DNA of 64,000 nucleotides. It comes from Mucilaginibacter_A sp965201005. Its GTDB lineage: Bacteria > Bacteroidota > Bacteroidia > Sphingobacteriales > Sphingobacteriaceae. The stretch covers positions 1 through 64,000 of the forward strand of contig NZ_OZ241747.1 of assembly GCF_965201005.1 (NCBI RefSeq), given 5' to 3'. Positions 24,522 through 32,312 of this stretch are shown one piece after another. The notes below the pieces were generated by a model that saw nothing but the letters and a program-made list of their open reading frames with translations, was not told the origin of the DNA and did no database searches. The translations under genes were made by a program, and so were the position numbers. Each line of letters begins with the position of its first letter. The first letter of the stretch is position 1.

Positions 24522-24552
24522 ATATTTAAGTATTATATAGGCTAAAAATCTT

Positions 24553-25380
24553 CTAATACTTCCTAACCAGATTATTCAAGATCATCCTGCCCGAATCCGT
24601 CATCATCCGTGTACTGTCCTGCGGCGTAAAATGACGTTTAAAAGCCAGCAAAGCCGCAACAGAATCCCTTGTGTCGTAACCAATTACGCGCATAGTTTGC
24701 ATCGCGTTGAAGTTTCTCGGCACGGTGTCCAAAACGGCATCATACCAGTTGCCAAAGCCATGTTCGGCCAGCGTTTTCCAGGGGAAATATTTACTGGGGT
24801 CAACCTTCCGGCCGGGCGCAATATCACCATGGCCGATAAAGTTTGCCGTTGGTATATTGTACGCTTTTTTTAAGGTAGATAAAAGCAGCAGCAAACTATT
24901 GATCTGCGGCTCGGTAAAAGGCACAAAACCATTGTTGTCCAGCTCTATACCGATAGAATTACTGTTGATGTCCGTGCTGCCGCTCCATTTAGCGTTTCCG
25001 GCCTGCCAGGCACGCAGATAATCGTTCAGCATGTGGTAAACTGTTCCGTCTTTTCCAATCACATAATGCGCGCTCACCTGCGTTCGCGGCATCGTAAAAG
25101 TTTTCAGCGTTTGCTCCGCAGAATTTTGCGCCGTGTGATGGATAATCACGTAGTTGGGTTTCCGCAGGTTAAAATTTGTGGTGCCTACCCAGCTTTTTTT
25201 ATCGGGTATTTCCCCGGCTGTTGCCGGCGGGGTTTGTCCGATAATTTTAGCGTATGCCTTTACCTGCTGCTTGTAAGAACGGTTGGTAATCGCGTACGGG
25301 TTGCTGGCGCAGGCTGCCAAAAACAACGTTGCGGCAGTAATAAAAGTTAAGCAGGACAAGCAGTTAAAATTATTTTTCAT
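24553..25380 (-). CDS. N-acetylmuramoyl-L-alanine amidase, AmpD/amidase_2 type, lipoprotein
   Basis: 275 residues with a lipoprotein signal (FLAACASNP). The amidase_2 fold shows zinc ligands His in YVIIHHTA and in FIGHGDIAPGRKVDPS, with SAHYVIGKDGTVYHML and SIGIELDNNG between them. It splits the amide bond between muramic acid and the stem peptide in the envelope. The C-terminal 80 residues (NFNAMQTMRVIGYD onward) resemble a small peptidoglycan-binding extension. Single gene on the minus strand. Confidence 0.93.
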   Translation of the reverse strand: MKNNFNCLSCLTFITAATLFLAACASNPYAITNRSYKQQVKAYAKIIGQTPPATAGEIPDKKSWVGTTNFNLRKPNYVIIHHTAQNSAEQTLKTFTMPRTQVSAHYVIGKDGTVYHMLNDYLRAWQAGNAKWSGSTDINSNSIGIELDNNGFVPFTEPQINSLLLLLSTLKKAYNIPTANFIGHGDIAPGRKVDPSKYFPWKTLAEHGFGNWYDAVLDTVPRNFNAMQTMRVIGYDTRDSVAALLAFKRHFTPQDSTRMMTDSGRMILNNLVRKY

Positions 25381-25401
25381 TTTAGGATGTAAGTTATATT
25401 G

Positions 25402-25432
25402 ATACTTCTTTTATCGCCCTAAAAACAGCAAT
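25402..25432. repeat. Composite dispersed motif at the end of gltX
   Basis: ATACTTCTTTTA (GA type, reading left) is joined to TAAAAACAGCAAT (AC-like, reading right) across CGCCC, forming a mixed-type dyad. It covers the gltX stop codon at 25411-25413 and may end its transcription. Confidence 0.8.
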
Positions 25433-26934
25433 GCGGCCCCAATCCGTTCCGATACTTCTTTTATGCCTAATAATTCGGCAATCTCGAAAACCGCCGGGCC
25501 AAATTTCCCGCCAACCAAAATCACACGGAAAGGCAGCATCACTTCGCCAATTTTAATGCCTTTTTCGGCGGCTAAGTTTTTAAAGTTGATTTCGATTTCG
25601 GCGGCCGTCCAGTTGTTTATTGCTGCGGATTTTTGTACAAAAGACTGAAAAAAATCGGTTTTGGCAGCGTTCCATTTGGGTTGGATGCTTGGCCAGTCGG
25701 TCGTTTCGGCAGTTGGTTTTTGGAAAAAATAAGCCGAATGTTCATAAAAATCAGAAACCAGCGTGCAACGGTCTTTCACCAGATCAATAATTTTTTTAAG
25801 CTGAGGGTTATTCTCCGCTGAAATTTGGTGGGAACGTAACGTATGAATCACCAAAGGTTCCAGATCCTTGGCCGGGGTTTGTTTGATCCACTCGTGGTTG
25901 AACCATTTCGCTTTCTCAAAATCAAACTGCGCACCGGCTTTGCTGATCCGGTCCAAAGAAAACTCGCGCACCAGTTCTTCCAGCGAAAACAGTTCCTGAT
26001 CGGTGCCATTGTTCCAGCCCAGCATCGCCAGCAAATTCACAAAAGCTTCCGGCAAAAAGCCCAGCTCGCGGAAACCTTTGGTCAAATCGCCGGATTTCGG
26101 ATCGGTCCAGTTCATGGCATAAACCGGGAAACCCAACTGGTCGGCATCGCGTTTGCTCAGTTTTCCGTGCCCGTCCGGCTTCAAAATCAGCGGCAAATGC
26201 GCCCATTGCGGCATGGCCTCCTTCCAGCCCAAATATTCCCACAAAAGCAAATGCACCGGTGCGGATGGCAGCCATTCTTCCCCGCGGAAAGCGTGCGTAA
26301 TTTTCATCAAATAATCATCTACCACAACCGCCAGATGATAGGTTGGCATTCCATCCGCTTTCAGCAACACTTTATCATCAACCTGGTTGGTTTCAAAATT
26401 AACGCGGCCGCGGATCAAATCGGTAAAACCAATCGTTTCGTCCGGCGGCATTTTTATGCGGATAACGTGCGGCGTGCCTGCGTCCAGCAAAGCCTGTACT
26501 TCGTTTACCGGCAAAAAAATGGAATTCCGTAATTCGTTCCGGTGCGTGTGGCCGTATTGAAAATTGGGCGTTTCTTCGCGTTTTTGTTCAAGTTCTTCGG
26601 GTGTATCAAAAGCGTAATATGCGTGGCCTTGTTCAACTAATTGTTCGGCATACTGGCGATATAAATCTTTTCTTTCGCTTTGCCGGTACGGGCCAAATTT
26701 GCCGCCGGTTTGCGGGCTTTCATCCGGCGAAATGCCGCACCAATCCAAACAATCCATAATATATTGTTCGGCACCTTCCACAAAGCGCGTTTGGTCGGTA
26801 TCTTCTACCCGCAAAATAAATTTGCCATTGTTTTGCCGGGCAAAAAAGTAATTAAAAAGTGCCGTGCGAACGCCGCCCAAATGCAGGCCGCCGGTTGGGC
26901 TTGGGGCAAAACGCACGCGTATTTGATCAGACAT
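25411..26934 (-). CDS. gltX: Glutamyl-tRNA synthetase
   Basis: Start set at the ATG at 26934 (MSDQIRVRFAPSPTGGLHLGG). An upstream ATG adds an unrelated hydrophobic stretch. The 507 residues carry the class I HIGH-type motif as HLGG and the KMSKS loop as KLSKRDADQLGFPV. The C-terminal helical anticodon-binding domains are present. It charges tRNA-Glu. The last 10 codons overlap two dispersed motifs (25402-25432 and 25452-25475). Confidence 0.96.
   Translation of the reverse strand: MSDQIRVRFAPSPTGGLHLGGVRTALFNYFFARQNNGKFILRVEDTDQTRFVEGAEQYIMDCLDWCGISPDESPQTGGKFGPYRQSERKDLYRQYAEQLVEQGHAYYAFDTPEELEQKREETPNFQYGHTHRNELRNSIFLPVNEVQALLDAGTPHVIRIKMPPDETIGFTDLIRGRVNFETNQVDDKVLLKADGMPTYHLAVVVDDYLMKITHAFRGEEWLPSAPVHLLLWEYLGWKEAMPQWAHLPLILKPDGHGKLSKRDADQLGFPVYAMNWTDPKSGDLTKGFRELGFLPEAFVNLLAMLGWNNGTDQELFSLEELVREFSLDRISKAGAQFDFEKAKWFNHEWIKQTPAKDLEPLVIHTLRSHQISAENNPQLKKIIDLVKDRCTLVSDFYEHSAYFFQKPTAETTDWPSIQPKWNAAKTDFFQSFVQKSAAINNWTAAEIEINFKNLAAEKGIKIGEVMLPFRVILVGGKFGPAVFEIAELLGIKEVSERIGAALLFLGR
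25452..25475 (-). repeat. Dispersed motif copy, GA type, inside gltX
   Basis: ATACTTCTTTTA then TGCCTAATAATT. In gltX it encodes GIKEVS near the C-terminus. Confidence 0.75.
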
Positions 26935-26939
26935 GGGAT

Positions 26940-26963
26940 AAATTTTATCGGTAAAAACAGTAT
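26940..26963 (+). repeat. Dispersed motif copy, AC type
   Basis: AAATTTTATCGG then TAAAAACAGTAT, just upstream of the gltX start. Confidence 0.85.
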
Positions 26964-27013
26964 TGTTAAAAAACGCTGGCAAAGGTAAGTTTTAACAGTT
27001 GATGCGGCCGCCG

Positions 27014-27037
27014 GTTTTTGTACGATAAAAACAGCAT
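27014..27037 (+). repeat. Dispersed motif copy, AC type
   Basis: GTTTTTGTACGA then TAAAAACAGCAT, in the gap between the divergent gltX and kinase genes. It is 74 bases from the previous copy, in the same orientation. Confidence 0.85.
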
Positions 27038-27077
27038 GCGGCAATATTTTCAATACAAATAGCGTATTTTGCCTTGA

Positions 27078-28298
27078 ATGAACCCTTACGAACACAAACG
27101 CCAGTGGAACTACCTGCTGCTTGTTTTTGCTGCCATTATTGCCAGCGGATCTTTGTTTTACACCAATTATTTAGTTAAAAACATTGGCAAAGCAGAACAC
27201 ACGCGCGCCGAAGTTTGGGCCCGCACGATGCAGCAGCAGCTTTCTTCGGAGGACAATGATTTTTTAAATTACGTTTTTATTGTGCGCGACAGCCTTTCTG
27301 TACCGGCCATTATCACGGATAATCACGGCGAGATCAAGTTTGCCAAAGGACTGGATTCGACCAAAACCTTTATCGATGTAGAAGCAGACCATCAACCGGG
27401 AAAAAAGGCGGCCAAAAAATACGATCCGCGTTATTTTAAAGATCAGCTGGCTTCCATGAAAAGGCAGCACGCGCCCATCCGCCTCAACATCCCGAGCATG
27501 TTTGGCAACAGTTACTGGCTGGTTTATTACAAGGATTCGTTGTTGCTCACGCAGCTCAAAATTTTTCCGTACGTGCAGCTTTTGCTCATTGCGGTGTTTT
27601 TGATTGTGGCTTATACGGCTTTCAATTCTTCCCGAAAATCCGAGCAAAACCAGGTTTGGGTTGGTTTGGCCAAAGAAACGGCGCATCAGCTGGGCACGCC
27701 GATTTCTTCGTTAATGGCCTGGATTGAGTTGCTGAAAGATAAATTTGATGCCGAAGACGATCCGCTTTTGCTGGAGATGGACAATGACGTAAAAAGGCTG
27801 GAAATTGTGGCAGACCGTTTCTCTAAAATCGGCTCTAAACCCAACCTGGAACCGCAAGTGGTTTACGATGTGGTGAAAGATTATGTTGATTATTTTAAAG
27901 TGCGCGTAACCAATAAAATCAGTTTTGAACTTTTTGGCGATACCAAATTAAAAGCCGGACTGAACATTCCGCTGTTTGACTGGGTGCTGGAAAACCTGCT
28001 GAAAAACGCCGTGAACGCCATTGAAGGAACCGGTCAGATCAAGGTAATGATCCGCGGCAGCGCAGCCAAAAAATTAGTTTACATTGATGTAAGCGATACC
28101 GGAAAAGGCATTTCGCGGTCTAAATTTTTAACCGTTTTCCGTCCTGGCTACACCACGCGCAAACGCGGCTGGGGTTTGGGCTTATCGTTAACAAAAAGGA
28201 TGATCGAAAATTACCATAACGGACAGATTTTTGTAAAAGATTCTGAAGTGGGCAAAGGCACCACATTCCGTATCATTTTAAAAAATATTGCAGCATGA
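27078..28298 (+). CDS. Sensor histidine kinase without an adjacent regulator
   Basis: 406 residues. Membrane helices at about 11-30 and 163-183 bracket a periplasmic domain of about 130 residues. The DHp-like H-box is KETAHQLGTPISSLMAWIELL with H203. The HATPase boxes are LENLLKNAVNAIEG, VSDTGKGIS and GWGLGLSLTKRM. The HQLGTP form is typical of a Bacteroidota kinase subgroup. The stop overlaps the start of the DinB-like gene (ATGA at 28295-28298), so the likely co-product is a metal-dependent enzyme and not a response regulator. Confidence 0.92.
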   Translation: MNPYEHKRQWNYLLLVFAAIIASGSLFYTNYLVKNIGKAEHTRAEVWARTMQQQLSSEDNDFLNYVFIVRDSLSVPAIITDNHGEIKFAKGLDSTKTFIDVEADHQPGKKAAKKYDPRYFKDQLASMKRQHAPIRLNIPSMFGNSYWLVYYKDSLLLTQLKIFPYVQLLLIAVFLIVAYTAFNSSRKSEQNQVWVGLAKETAHQLGTPISSLMAWIELLKDKFDAEDDPLLLEMDNDVKRLEIVADRFSKIGSKPNLEPQVVYDVVKDYVDYFKVRVTNKISFELFGDTKLKAGLNIPLFDWVLENLLKNAVNAIEGTGQIKVMIRGSAAKKLVYIDVSDTGKGISRSKFLTVFRPGYTTRKRGWGLGLSLTKRMIENYHNGQIFVKDSEVGKGTTFRIILKNIAA

Positions 28299-28804
28299 CC
28301 AAACCTCAACCCGAAGAATACGCGCCGTTTTACAAAAGATATATTGATTTAATTGGCGATTTGGATGTGCTGGAAACGCTGCAATCCAATCAAACTAAAA
28401 GCTATAATTTCTTCGGATCATTACCACCCGAAAAAGCTGATTTTGCTTATGCCGAAGGAAAATGGACGATAAAAGAAGTATTGGGTCATCTGATTGATAA
28501 CGAGCGGATTATGAGTTATCGTTTGCTGCGGTTTTCGCGTGCCGATCATCATCCGCTGGCGGGTTTTAACGAAAACTTTTTTAGTTCGAGGTCCAATTAC
28601 AAAACACGCACGCTGGCAAGTTTGGCCGATGAATTTTGTTTGCTTCGGAAAGCTAATTTTTATCTCTATCAAAACCTCAGCCCGGAACAATTAAAACGTA
28701 AAGGCATGGCCAGCAACGCAATGGTTTCTGTAAAAGCCCTGCTGTATATCATTGCCGGCCACGAGCTGCATCATCTCAAAATTATCCGTGAAAGATATTT
28801 GTAG
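28295..28804 (+). CDS. DinB-like (DinB_2) four-helix metal protein
   Basis: 169 residues of the DinB/YfiT superfamily. Metal-ligand histidines lie in LGHLIDNERI, ADHHPLAG and GHELHHLKII. WTIKEVLGHL is the family signature, and the dispersed-motif core at 28470-28481 falls there. Members are thiol transferases or metal-dependent hydrolases, with no DNA polymerase relation. It is translationally coupled to the upstream kinase. Confidence 0.9.
   Translation: MTKPQPEEYAPFYKRYIDLIGDLDVLETLQSNQTKSYNFFGSLPPEKADFAYAEGKWTIKEVLGHLIDNERIMSYRLLRFSRADHHPLAGFNENFFSSRSNYKTRTLASLADEFCLLRKANFYLYQNLSPEQLKRKGMASNAMVSVKALLYIIAGHELHHLKIIRERYL
28459..28481 (+). repeat. Dispersed motif core inside the DinB-like gene
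   Basis: TAAAAGAAGTAT at 28470-28481 encodes part of the conserved TIKEVLGHL. Protein constraint could explain this copy by chance. Confidence 0.5.
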
Positions 28805-28820
28805 ATGCTGTTTTTACAGG
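28805..28820 (-). repeat. Dispersed motif copy, AC type
   Basis: ATGCTGTTTTTA begins at the base after the DinB-like stop codon and lies between two convergent genes. The second AT tract is weak. Confidence 0.75.
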
Positions 28821-29188
28821 TCTTTTTTCTGCTCGTTTTTACGCTCGACAAGATAGGAAATGAACAAGCCCAAGCCGCCAAAAATCGCAATCAACGCAAA
28901 ATAAAGCGCTGTAGTATCAATATAACGGTTGGCATTACTAAATGCCATTTGATCCATTAAAAAAGCGATAAGAAGGCCTAATCCAGAACCTATTAAAAGT
29001 AAACCAAAAGTTAAGCTAAATGCTGGATTAACTTGTTTTTGTTTCGGCAAACTGGTTTGTGGTTCCATTCCGCGTTCTATCATTGCCATACGTTCTCTGC
29101 TTTTTAAGTAAACAATGCCATAAACCATTACAAATAAGCCAAGAGATACTATAATGATCATTAAAAGTGCTAAGTTTCCGGTGTCCAT
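28814..29188 (-). CDS. DUF6249-type membrane protein
   Basis: 124 residues with three hydrophobic helices (LLMIIIVSLGLFVMVYGIVYL, FGLLLIGSGLGLLIAFLM, LYFALIAIFGGLGLFISYLV). A basic RERMAMIERGMEP loop after the first helix is the recognisable DUF6249 feature. In relatives such genes often accompany ECF sigma factors, but none is next to it here. Function is unknown. Confidence 0.8.
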   Translation of the reverse strand: MDTGNLALLMIIIVSLGLFVMVYGIVYLKSRERMAMIERGMEPQTSLPKQKQVNPAFSLTFGLLLIGSGLGLLIAFLMDQMAFSNANRYIDTTALYFALIAIFGGLGLFISYLVERKNEQKKDL

Positions 29189-29260
29189 TTTAATTAAATT
29201 TAACTGTTTATAGCTATTCAGACCACCGCTTTTTCAATCAGGTTACACCTCGGCGTAAAT

Positions 29261-29285
29261 AATTTTAGGTTGATAAAAGAAGCAT
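29261..29285 (+). repeat. Dispersed motif copy, GA type
   Basis: AATTTTAGGTTGA then TAAAAGAAGCAT, close to the best consensus. It lies upstream of the DUF6249 gene, next to the 187-bp repeat. Confidence 0.88.
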
Positions 29286-29300
29286 TCAATAAGTTAAAAT

Positions 29301-29487
29301 GCAAGGGTCGTCATACAAGTAACCACCCAGGTGCGGCTGCCCGGCAAAACGCCCGGAGGCGATCGGGTTTGCCTTGATTTTTTGTTTCTTTTTCATCAAG
29401 GAAAAAGAAATAGAAGAGGGAACGCAGTTCCTGATCAAAAAATATATGCTAAAAGAAGCATGATTGATAAAAGCAAACCTGCGGTTG
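29301..29487 (+). repeat. 187-bp dispersed repeat, copy A
   Basis: Shares with 54132-54317 the blocks CAAAACGCCCGGAGGCGATC and TTGATTTTTTGTTTCTTTTT, the hairpin around CATCAAGGAAAAAG, GAACGCAGTTCCTGATCAAA, a GA-type dispersed motif at 29437-29461, and CAAACCTGCGGTTG. Spacing is the same throughout. No protein is encoded. Confidence 0.85.
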
Positions 29488-29497
29488 CTGGCTTTAT

Positions 29498-29606
29498 GTT
29501 CTTTTTGCTTGAACAAAAAGAACCAAAAATTCAAGAATGCCGGATCGCCTCCGGGCGGCATTCTTCCCTGCGCGCCTGAGTGGCTACCTGTCCGGCGGTC
29601 TTGCAA
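29498..29606 (-). repeat. Same dispersed repeat, inverted partial copy C
   Basis: Read on the minus strand it gives TTGCAAGACCG, GGACAGGTAGCCACTC, CCGCCCGGAGGCGATCC and a terminal hairpin TTCTTTTTG/CAAAAAGAA. This is the left two thirds of copies A and B. Copies A and C are tail to tail. Confidence 0.8.
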
Positions 29607-29653
29607 ACGGCTCTTTATGGCGCTTATTTATAGCGGTTAATTCCTTTTGTCAG

Positions 29654-29677
29654 ATGCTTCTATTATCGGTATAAAAT
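29654..29677 (-). repeat. Near-match dispersed motif
   Basis: ATGCTTCTATTA (one mismatch) then TCGGTA and TAAAAT, upstream of the M56 terminator. Confidence 0.65.
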
Positions 29678-29724
29678 CAGGCTGCTTTGAAGAAAATTCC
29701 TGATACATCCGGCACAAAAAGCAA

Positions 29725-29757
29725 AAAAAATCAGCACCGGTTTGGATGCTGATTTTT
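29725..29757 (-). terminator. Intrinsic terminator of the blaI-M56 operon
   Basis: Arms AAAATCAGCA and TGCTGATTTT around a 10-base loop, with flanking A and T runs. It ends 18 bases beyond the M56 stop. Confidence 0.85.
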
Positions 29758-29775
29758 AAGTGGTAAAAGAAGCAT
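29751..29775 (+). repeat. Dispersed motif copy, GA type
   Basis: GATTTTTAAGTGG then TAAAAGAAGCAT. It links the terminator to the M56 stop codon. Confidence 0.8.
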
Positions 29776-31661
29776 TATGGCTTAGTTGTTTCTGTAGCCT
29801 TTTTGCCTTTTTTGGTGGTGATCAGGATTACACCATTTTTACCTTTATCGCCGTATTTTACAGTTGCAGAAGAATCTTTTAAAACGCTTATACTTTCAAT
29901 ATCAACTGGGTTAATAGTTTTCATAACATCATCTTTTGCTTCAACCCCATCTATAATGTATAAAGGCGGATGAGAATTTGTTTTTCCATCAATAATGAGT
30001 GTTGATGTTCTTTTAGCAGAGTCAGGAGAAACATAGCCAGTAACAACTATCCCTCCTGATGCATCTGGTTTACTATTAGAATTTGATGTTCCGTCATCCA
30101 GAGCAAAATTAACCGGCATCGTATAACTTACCCGAACTTTTCTTCCGTTTTGTATTCCGGGGTTCCATGCAGGAGATTCAGACAAAACTCGGACTGCTTC
30201 CCGCCCTGCACCTCCGCCAATATCACGTAAAACTTTAATATTGGAAAGTGAGCCATCTTTTTCTACAATAAAAGAAACAATTACGCGGCCTTGTATTTTT
30301 TGATCTTTAGCTTCTTTTGGATATTTAATATGGCTTGCCAAGAACATTGAAAAAGCTTTATCGCCTCCCATAAATGAAGGCAACATCTCTACTGCCGCGA
30401 AACTTACTACATCACTACCTGAAGGATGTTTATCGGCTACAATAGAATTGGCCATTGTTGGTCTTCTGTCTGGGAATACTATGATTTGCAGTTTTCCTTT
30501 AGCATTTGTAAACGACGTGATAGTGGCCGATTCAGCACGTTTATCAGTATATTTAAAAGTCAGGAAATCACCTTCTGTATAATCTGAAAAACTAAAATCT
30601 CCATCTGCATCAGTTACTGTGTGAAGGTTTTTTTTATCATACGAAACTTTTACACCAGCTAAAGGCTTGCCATTTATGTCCACCACTTTCCCTTTTAAAT
30701 CCTGCACCGTTGCAGCCTTTAACCCCGACTTTTGTAAAGAGGTCGGCAAAACGTTGATTTGGTTAGATAAATCTACCGCCACTTCTTTGATCGGTGCCTC
30801 ACTGCTGATATGATCGGCCAGTTTTTGGATGGTTTGCTGCCTGCTTACTGTGGCCGAAGTGAAAACCAGCATCAGCCCGAAAAGCGGTGCCGATAAACCA
30901 TATTTTAGCAATGCACTTCTTTTGGATGGGTTTTTATGTAACATCATAATCCGTTGTTTAAGTAATGATTGATTGAAAAAACTGTTGACCAGCAAATTTG
31001 GCCGCACGCCCATTTTCTGGCTCAGCAGCAACAACGCGTAGTCGGATTTATCAACCCCGAAACCAACGGCATTTTTATCGGCCATAAATTCGTGGTTGTG
31101 TTTAATGGCTTTCTGGTAGAAATAAATAACCGGGTTAAACCAGTTCAGGATAGTCAGGATTTCAAACAAAAGCACATCGGCAGAGTGCAAATGCGCGGCG
31201 TGGGTGCTTTCGTGCTGATAAACCACTTCATATTCCGGCAGCCGGTCATCCACTTTAATCTGTCCGAAAAAAGAAAATGCCTGGCCGCTTTCGTTTTGCT
31301 GCATCAGCCTGCTCAGCGTAAAAAACCGATAAAACAACCGTGCAAAAAGCAGCATGGCCACCAGCCAGTAAACCGTTGTAAAAACCTGCGCAACGGTAAA
31401 ACCGGTATTGATTTGGGGCGATACCTGATAAACAAAACCCGGGTTGATGTAATAAATGGTTTGCTGCACTTTTTGGGTGATAAACAGGTTTCTGACCCAT
31501 TCCGACTGCATCATCGGGATAAAAAACGACAATATTGCCGCCGAAACCAAGTAAATCCGGTTCAGCATAAAATAGGTTTCCTTGCGCAAAAACAACAGGT
31601 AAAACCCGTAAAACAGTGCCAGATACAGGTTTGCCAAAATCAGGTAATGCCACCAGTTCAT
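29775..31661 (-). CDS. M56 (BlaR1-like) peptidase fused to carboxypeptidase-regulatory, TonB and plug-like domains
   Basis: 628 residues. Helices in the first 115 residues precede the zinc peptidase motif HESTH (150-154) and FMADKNAV, the M56 core of BlaR1/MecR1 antirepressors. After another membrane helix come a CarboxypepD_reg-like beta domain (LKGKVVDINGKPLAGVKV), a TonB C-terminal domain (IKYPKEAKDQKIQGRVIVSFIV) and a tail resembling a SusC/TonB-receptor plug (PPLYIIDGVEAKDD to VILITTKKG). The protein should span the inner membrane, sense a periplasmic signal and cleave the adjacent BlaI repressor. The plug-like end is unusual. Confidence 0.9.
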   Translation of the reverse strand: MNWWHYLILANLYLALFYGFYLLFLRKETYFMLNRIYLVSAAILSFFIPMMQSEWVRNLFITQKVQQTIYYINPGFVYQVSPQINTGFTVAQVFTTVYWLVAMLLFARLFYRFFTLSRLMQQNESGQAFSFFGQIKVDDRLPEYEVVYQHESTHAAHLHSADVLLFEILTILNWFNPVIYFYQKAIKHNHEFMADKNAVGFGVDKSDYALLLLSQKMGVRPNLLVNSFFNQSLLKQRIMMLHKNPSKRSALLKYGLSAPLFGLMLVFTSATVSRQQTIQKLADHISSEAPIKEVAVDLSNQINVLPTSLQKSGLKAATVQDLKGKVVDINGKPLAGVKVSYDKKNLHTVTDADGDFSFSDYTEGDFLTFKYTDKRAESATITSFTNAKGKLQIIVFPDRRPTMANSIVADKHPSGSDVVSFAAVEMLPSFMGGDKAFSMFLASHIKYPKEAKDQKIQGRVIVSFIVEKDGSLSNIKVLRDIGGGAGREAVRVLSESPAWNPGIQNGRKVRVSYTMPVNFALDDGTSNSNSKPDASGGIVVTGYVSPDSAKRTSTLIIDGKTNSHPPLYIIDGVEAKDDVMKTINPVDIESISVLKDSSATVKYGDKGKNGVILITTKKGKKATETTKP

Positions 31662-31663
31662 GA

Positions 31664-32038
31664 TTATTTGTTTTTAAGTTTTTCAATTAGTTTCAGGATC
31701 TCGTCTGCTTCTTTCAGGTCGATTTTTTCCTTCTCTACAAAAAAGGAAAACATGCGTTCTACCGAGTTGTCAAAATAGCCGGTAAGCAGTTTGTCCGCAG
31801 AAAAATTTTGGTATTCTTCTTTGCTGATGATCGGGAAATACTGATGGCTTTTGCCAAAAGCATTGTGGCTGATAAAACCTTTGGTCTCCAGAATGCGGAT
31901 GAACGTGGAAACGGTATTGTAGGCTGGTTTTGGCAGCGGCAGTTCGTCCAGCACTTCTTTTACGAAGGCTTTTTTTAGCTGCCACAGCACTTGCATAATC
32001 TGCTCTTCGGCGCGGGTTAGTTCTTTGATTGATTTCAT
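31664..32038 (-). CDS. BlaI/MecI/CopY-family transcriptional repressor
   Basis: 124 residues. The winged-helix region (LTRAEEQIMQVLWQLKKAFV to TVSTFIRILETKGFISH) is followed by a dimerisation segment. It is two bases upstream of the M56 gene and controls it in the usual fashion: the peptidase inactivates the repressor when the inducer is present. A dyad lying 22-49 bases before the start codon is the probable autoregulatory operator. Confidence 0.95.
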   Translation of the reverse strand: MKSIKELTRAEEQIMQVLWQLKKAFVKEVLDELPLPKPAYNTVSTFIRILETKGFISHNAFGKSHQYFPIISKEEYQNFSADKLLTGYFDNSVERMFSFFVEKEKIDLKEADEILKLIEKLKNK

Positions 32039-32059
32039 GGAACTAAGCTAAAACTATTT

Positions 32060-32087
32060 ATTTAGTTTTTCAACTAAAAAACTAAAT
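32060..32087 (-). promoter_or_regulatory. Probable BlaI operator
   Basis: Perfect 11-base inverted repeat ATTTAGTTTTT / AAAAACTAAAT with a six-base spacer, about 20 bases upstream of blaI. ACTA/TAGT half-sites recur around it. It is placed to block the blaI-M56 promoter. Confidence 0.65.
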
Positions 32088-32187
32088 TTTTTTTTGAAGG
32101 ATCATAAATGCAGAATTTTAGGTAAAGTGCCTGCGTAAATTTTTGCGGCTGCTATTGGTTTTGGCAGCGCATCTTCAGCATAAAACC

Positions 32188-32212
32188 AAATTTATACCTG
32201 TAAAAACAGTAT
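32188..32212 (+). repeat. Dispersed motif copy, AC type
   Basis: AAATTTATACCTG then TAAAAACAGTAT, between blaI and the GH39 gene. Confidence 0.85.
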
Positions 32213-32312
32213 TGTGTTTTGATAAGCCACTGCGGATTAAAAAGATAGAAAAGCAAAATTTTGCAACTTTACTTAATCAGATAACGGAAAAATTTTGCGT
32301 TAAACTGCGGTT

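Noticed and set aside
29286..29606. Minus-strand frame reading KKKQKIK and SGRFAGQPH, with a similar one at 54032-54268
   Set aside because: Both fall in the 187-bp non-coding repeat; similarity between them reflects the repeat and not a protein family.
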